NCBI GenBank assembly: GCA_945907335.1
Contig: CAMDSU010000064.1
Coordinates: 1 to 9,149 of the forward strand
DNA: 9,149 nt
Direction: 5' to 3'
DNA from: Bordetella parapertussis
GTDB taxonomy: Bacteria > Pseudomonadota > Gammaproteobacteria > Burkholderiales > Burkholderiaceae_C
Part shown: one piece after another, positions 6,537 to 9,149 of the stretch
Numbering within the stretch: the stretch's first letter is position 1
Layout: the number at the start of each line of letters is the position of its first letter
The notes under the pieces: generated by a model
Database searches by the model: none
Told to the model about the DNA's origin: nothing
What the model saw: only the letters and a program-made list of their open reading frames with translations
Program-made: the position numbers and the translations under genes

Positions 6537-8048
6537 TTAATCTTCTACAAATGCTTCTTTTCGTTTGGATTTGATGGCTGGCAACAGCACCAGCAACAAC
6601 AACACAACACCCAAGGCCAGCAGAGCGGCAGACAAGGGGCGGGTGACGAACACTGACCAATCGCCGCGTGCCAACTTCAACGCCCGCTTGAGGTATTCCT
6701 CGAGCATCGGGCCCAAGATAAAACCCAGCAACAAAGGCGCCGGTTCACAGCCCAGTTTCGTAAACACATAACCTGCCAAACCAAACAGGGCAACCAACCA
6801 GATATCGAAGGTGGAATTGTTGGTGGTGTAGACCCCAATCGCGCAAAACAACACGATGGCCGGAAACAAATAGTGGTAGGGCACGGTCAGCAATTTGATC
6901 CAGATGCCGATCATCGGCAAATTCAAAATGATCAACATCAAGTTGCCGATCCACATGGACACGATCAAGCCCCAGAACAATTCTGGGTTCACCGTCATCA
7001 CCTGCGGGCCAGGCTGTATGTTGTGTATGGTCATGGCGCCGACCATCAAGGCCATCACCGCGTTCGGTGGAATACCCAAGGTGAGCAAGGGGATGAACGA
7101 TGTTTGTGCGCCTGCGTTGTTGGCTGATTCAGGCGCTGCCACGCCGCGGATATTGCCTTGACCCAAGGGAACTTCACCAACTTTGAGTTTGATTTTTTTC
7201 TCGATGGTGTAGGAGGCAAATGAGGCCAGCACCGCACCGCCACCGGGCAGCACGCCCAACAGTGAACCCAGCACCGTGCCACGCAACACCGCAGGCATCA
7301 TGTGTTGGATGTCCTCGCGCGTGGGCATCAAGCCTTGCACCTTGGCAGTGAACACCTCGCGGTCCACTTCGCTTTTGGCCAAGTTGCTAATGATTTCAGC
7401 GTAGCCAAACACACCCATGGCGACCGCGACAAACCCAATGCCATCGGCCAATTCCGGCATGTCGAATGTGAACCTTGCCATGCCAGAGTTGATGTCAGTG
7501 CCCACCAGACCCAACAGCAAGCCCAAAATAATCATGGCGATGGCCTTGAGCAGCGAACCCGAAGCCAGCACCACCGCGCCGATCAAACCCACCACCATCA
7601 AGGCGCAATATTCCGCCGGGCCAAAGGCAAACGCCACTTCAGTCAACGGTGCAGCAAAGGCCGCCAGCAACAAGGTGCCGACACAGCCTGCAATAAAGGA
7701 TGACATGCCTGCAGCTGCCAAAGCCGGACCCGCACGCCCTTGACGAGCCATCTGGTAACCGTCCAGCGTGGTCACCACCGAAGAGGATTCCCCCGGCAAA
7801 TTGACCAATATGGCGGTGGTCGAACCGCCGTATTGCGCACCGTAATAAATACCCGCCAACATGATGAGCGCCGACACCGGCGGCAAGGCATAAGTCACTG
7901 GCAACAGCATGGCAATGGTGGCCACAGGCCCAATACCGGGCAGCACGCCGATGAGCGTGCCCAGCAAGCAACCGATCAAGGCATAGAGCAAATTGATCGG
8001 TGTGCCGGCAACTGCAAAACCGGTGGCAAGGTTGGCGAGCAAATCCAT
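6537..8048 (-). CDS. tctA: Tripartite tricarboxylate transporter large permease subunit TctA
   Basis: A 503-residue, very hydrophobic protein of the TctA family (usual length about 500, around 12 helices). Clear signatures are GTLIGVLPGIGPVATIAMLL (30-49) and GIYYGAQYGGSTTAILVNLP (66-85) near the N-terminus. The second half has GVLPGGGAVLASFASY (265-280), then APESANNAGAQTSFIPLLTL (305-324) and GIPPNAVMALMVGAM (325-339). The paired LPGxGxVA motifs show the internal two-fold repeat of the family. TctA forms the sodium- or proton-coupled channel of a three-part uptake system for citrate or other carboxylates, working with small permease TctB and periplasmic binding protein TctC. The tail is basic and cytoplasmic-looking (KSKRKEAF). 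The start ATG at 8048 is 10 bases after the TctB stop. No tctC gene lies in this window, so the substrate cannot be guessed from the binding protein. Confidence 0.96.
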   Translation of the reverse strand: MDLLANLATGFAVAGTPINLLYALIGCLLGTLIGVLPGIGPVATIAMLLPVTYALPPVSALIMLAGIYYGAQYGGSTTAILVNLPGESSSVVTTLDGYQMARQGRAGPALAAAGMSSFIAGCVGTLLLAAFAAPLTEVAFAFGPAEYCALMVVGLIGAVVLASGSLLKAIAMIILGLLLGLVGTDINSGMARFTFDMPELADGIGFVAVAMGVFGYAEIISNLAKSEVDREVFTAKVQGLMPTREDIQHMMPAVLRGTVLGSLLGVLPGGGAVLASFASYTIEKKIKLKVGEVPLGQGNIRGVAAPESANNAGAQTSFIPLLTLGIPPNAVMALMVGAMTIHNIQPGPQVMTVNPELFWGLIVSMWIGNLMLIILNLPMIGIWIKLLTVPYHYLFPAIVLFCAIGVYTTNNSTFDIWLVALFGLAGYVFTKLGCEPAPLLLGFILGPMLEEYLKRALKLARGDWSVFVTRPLSAALLALGVVLLLLVLLPAIKSKRKEAFVED

Positions 8049-8058
8049 GGCGGTCCGA

Positions 8059-8553
8059 TCAGGGAGTGATGAAGAAAGGCCACACCGGCATGGTCAGGCC
8101 CAGCAATTTGATGAAAACCACGTAACTGCCAGTGGCCAATATGCTGGACAGCACCAACCATCGCCGCAGTGTGAAACGGTTGACATCGGCGAGCAAAGCC
8201 AGTCCGCACAACGCGTAAATAGCTGCCATCAGCCCCATTGAAGGCAAGCCGAACATGGGCAAGCCACCTAACAGCACGCCAAACAGCACATTGGCGCCCA
8301 AAATACAAAACAACGGTCGCCAGGCGAAGTCCCCGATCGATCCACCGTCCGGGGTTTCCACCACGAGCGAAAAAAACATAATGAAACTGCCCAACAACAC
8401 CAGCACCAATCCCAGCACCATGGGGAAATAGCCAGGGCCCATTTGTCCTGCCGTACCTACGGTGTAAGCGGTTGCCGCATTCCAAGCGAATGCCGCACCG
8501 GTCACGGTAAACATCACCCCTGACACAAAATCTTTTTGGCTTTTGATAGACAC
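8059..8553 (-). CDS. tctB: Tripartite tricarboxylate transporter small permease subunit TctB
   Basis: A 164-residue membrane protein of the TctB family with about four hydrophobic helices (roughly 10-28, 43-66, 80-122 as a split pair, and 132-152). The family N-terminus is clear: SIKSQKDFVSGVMF (2-15), then MGPGYFPMVLG (38-48), the most typical TctB motif. I chose the GTG start at 8553. It gives exactly the expected N-terminus and has an AGAGGGG ribosome site 7 bases upstream. The frame stays open to 8757, but those residues are Arg/His-rich and overlap the spermidine-synthase-like gene on the same strand in another frame. TctB is the small partner of TctA, which follows after 10 bases. It starts 38 bases after the stop of the upstream gene. 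Confidence 0.93.
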   Translation of the reverse strand: MSIKSQKDFVSGVMFTVTGAAFAWNAATAYTVGTAGQMGPGYFPMVLGLVLVLLGSFIMFFSLVVETPDGGSIGDFAWRPLFCILGANVLFGVLLGGLPMFGLPSMGLMAAIYALCGLALLADVNRFTLRRWLVLSSILATGSYVVFIKLLGLTMPVWPFFITP

Positions 8554-8554
8554 A

Positions 8555-8567
8555 AGAGGGCCCCTCT
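8555..8567. repeat. 13-base palindrome over the tctB ribosome site
   Basis: AGAGGG C CCCTCT is a perfect inverted repeat with a single central base, lying between the upstream stop and the tctB start. With a one-base centre it cannot form a normal RNA hairpin, but it could be a protein site on DNA or pure chance. Confidence 0.4.
8561..8567 (-). promoter_or_regulatory. Ribosome binding site of tctB
   Basis: AGAGGGG on the minus strand, 7 bases before the GTG at 8553. It decides the non-ATG start. It also forms one arm of a 13-base palindrome (8555-8567). Confidence 0.65.
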
Positions 8568-8591
8568 GATGCACAGAAGCGCCATTGTCAC

Positions 8592-9149
8592 CTATGCCGC
8601 AATGGGTTTGAAATGGCGCAACCACTGCGGCGCAGGCAAGCGCCAGCGTGCCTGTATGTGCGCGGCCCGCGCTTGCAACAGCTCTTCTGCGGGGTGTTGC
8701 GCCGTGCGAAGTGCCAGCACCACCGTGTTGCCTTCGCGGGTCGGATTGAATGCCCACATGGCATCCGCCCCGAACGACTCGCTGATATGCGCCACCGACC
8801 GGTCAAAACTCGAAGAGCGACCAAACAAATTCACCACCATGCACCCGCGATGGGTCAACAGGTTTTTGCAATGGCCATAAAAGACCGGGTCATCCAAGAC
8901 AGGCGCGGCGGCTTCGTCGTCATACAAATCGACATGCAACACATCGACCTGCCCTTGCCAGTGAGAATGCGCTGCCACTTCGGCAGCGTCCCCCAGCACC
9001 ACGTTTAAACGCTCGTCATCAGGCGGCAATTCAAACCAAGTGCGGCACGCGGCCACCACTTGCGGGTTGAGCTCGATGGCGGTGGTGCGCATATCCAGCA
9101 CGCGGTAGCAATGTTTGGTCAATGTCGCTGCGCCCAAACCCAATTGCAT
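8592..9149 (-). CDS. Spermidine-synthase-like / SAM-dependent methyltransferase-fold protein, 5' end outside window
   Basis: The frame is open to the right edge, and 185 residues are visible, ending in LRHFKPIAA. The ATG at the very edge is probably internal: the first visible residues, MQLGLGAATLTK, are already motif I of the nucleotide-binding Rossmann fold, which normally lies well inside the protein. AIELNPQVVAACR (24-36) gives the acidic residue that holds the ribose, and VVLGDAAEV (50-58) is the next loop. VDVLHVDLYDDEAAAP (68-83) sits where spermidine synthases carry the catalytic Asp, but the usual DxxDPxGP pattern is absent. The fold matches spermidine/spermine synthase-type proteins, including many annotated only as such in Burkholderiales. 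A true aminopropyltransferase role is doubtful; it may be a methyltransferase-like enzyme of unknown substrate. It may be the first visible gene of the leftward operon. Confidence 0.87.
   Translation of the reverse strand: MQLGLGAATLTKHCYRVLDMRTTAIELNPQVVAACRTWFELPPDDERLNVVLGDAAEVAAHSHWQGQVDVLHVDLYDDEAAAPVLDDPVFYGHCKNLLTHRGCMVVNLFGRSSSFDRSVAHISESFGADAMWAFNPTREGNTVVLALRTAQHPAEELLQARAAHIQARWRLPAPQWLRHFKPIAA

Noticed and set aside
8554..8757. N-terminal extension of TctB to 232 residues
   Set aside because: The added part is Arg/His-rich and lies in another frame of the spermidine-synthase-like gene. The GTG at 8553 fits the family start and has a ribosome site.

Overview
The window looks like a chromosomal stretch from a betaproteobacterium. 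A Burkholderiales, Comamonadaceae-like host is my best guess. The reasons are the moderately GC-rich, gene-dense sequence, the TctA/TctB transporter genes, a DUF3422 membrane protein, and protein sequences that resemble that group. This placement is from memory of the families, not from a search.

There are nine protein genes and one gene fossil. At the left edge a quinone oxidoreductase (qor-like, reading left, 3' end outside the window) is divergent from a DMT/EamA permease reading right (806-1735). The rest of the window, from the right edge down to 1843, is one leftward run of seven genes. In transcription order these are a spermidine-synthase-like protein (5' end outside), TctB, TctA, a DUF3422 membrane protein, a gamma-glutamyltransferase-family enzyme, a second EamA permease, and a short-chain dehydrogenase/reductase (SDR). 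Gaps in this run are 38, 10, 10, 56 and 18 bases, and the last pair overlaps by 10 bases, so co-transcription is likely over much of it.

The two transcription units converge at 1736-1842. That gap carries a clear coding fossil: about 35 codons of a response-regulator receiver domain, including the phospho-acceptor Asp motif. It sits directly behind the stop codon of the first EamA gene and in the same frame. A perfect 7-bp GC-rich inverted repeat lies inside the fossil and may serve as a transcript end.

Functionally the leftward cluster suggests uptake of an organic acid (TctB/TctA, but with no TctC binding protein beside them), handling of a gamma-glutamyl or amide-type compound, and export or exchange of a small metabolite by EamA. 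No pathway can be named. The SDR lacks the usual Tyr/Lys catalytic pair, and the GGT-family enzyme lacks several glutathione-type pocket residues, so the substrates of both are open. I saw no RNA genes, CRISPR arrays, insertion sequences or phage genes, and no stretch over 300 bases without a gene.
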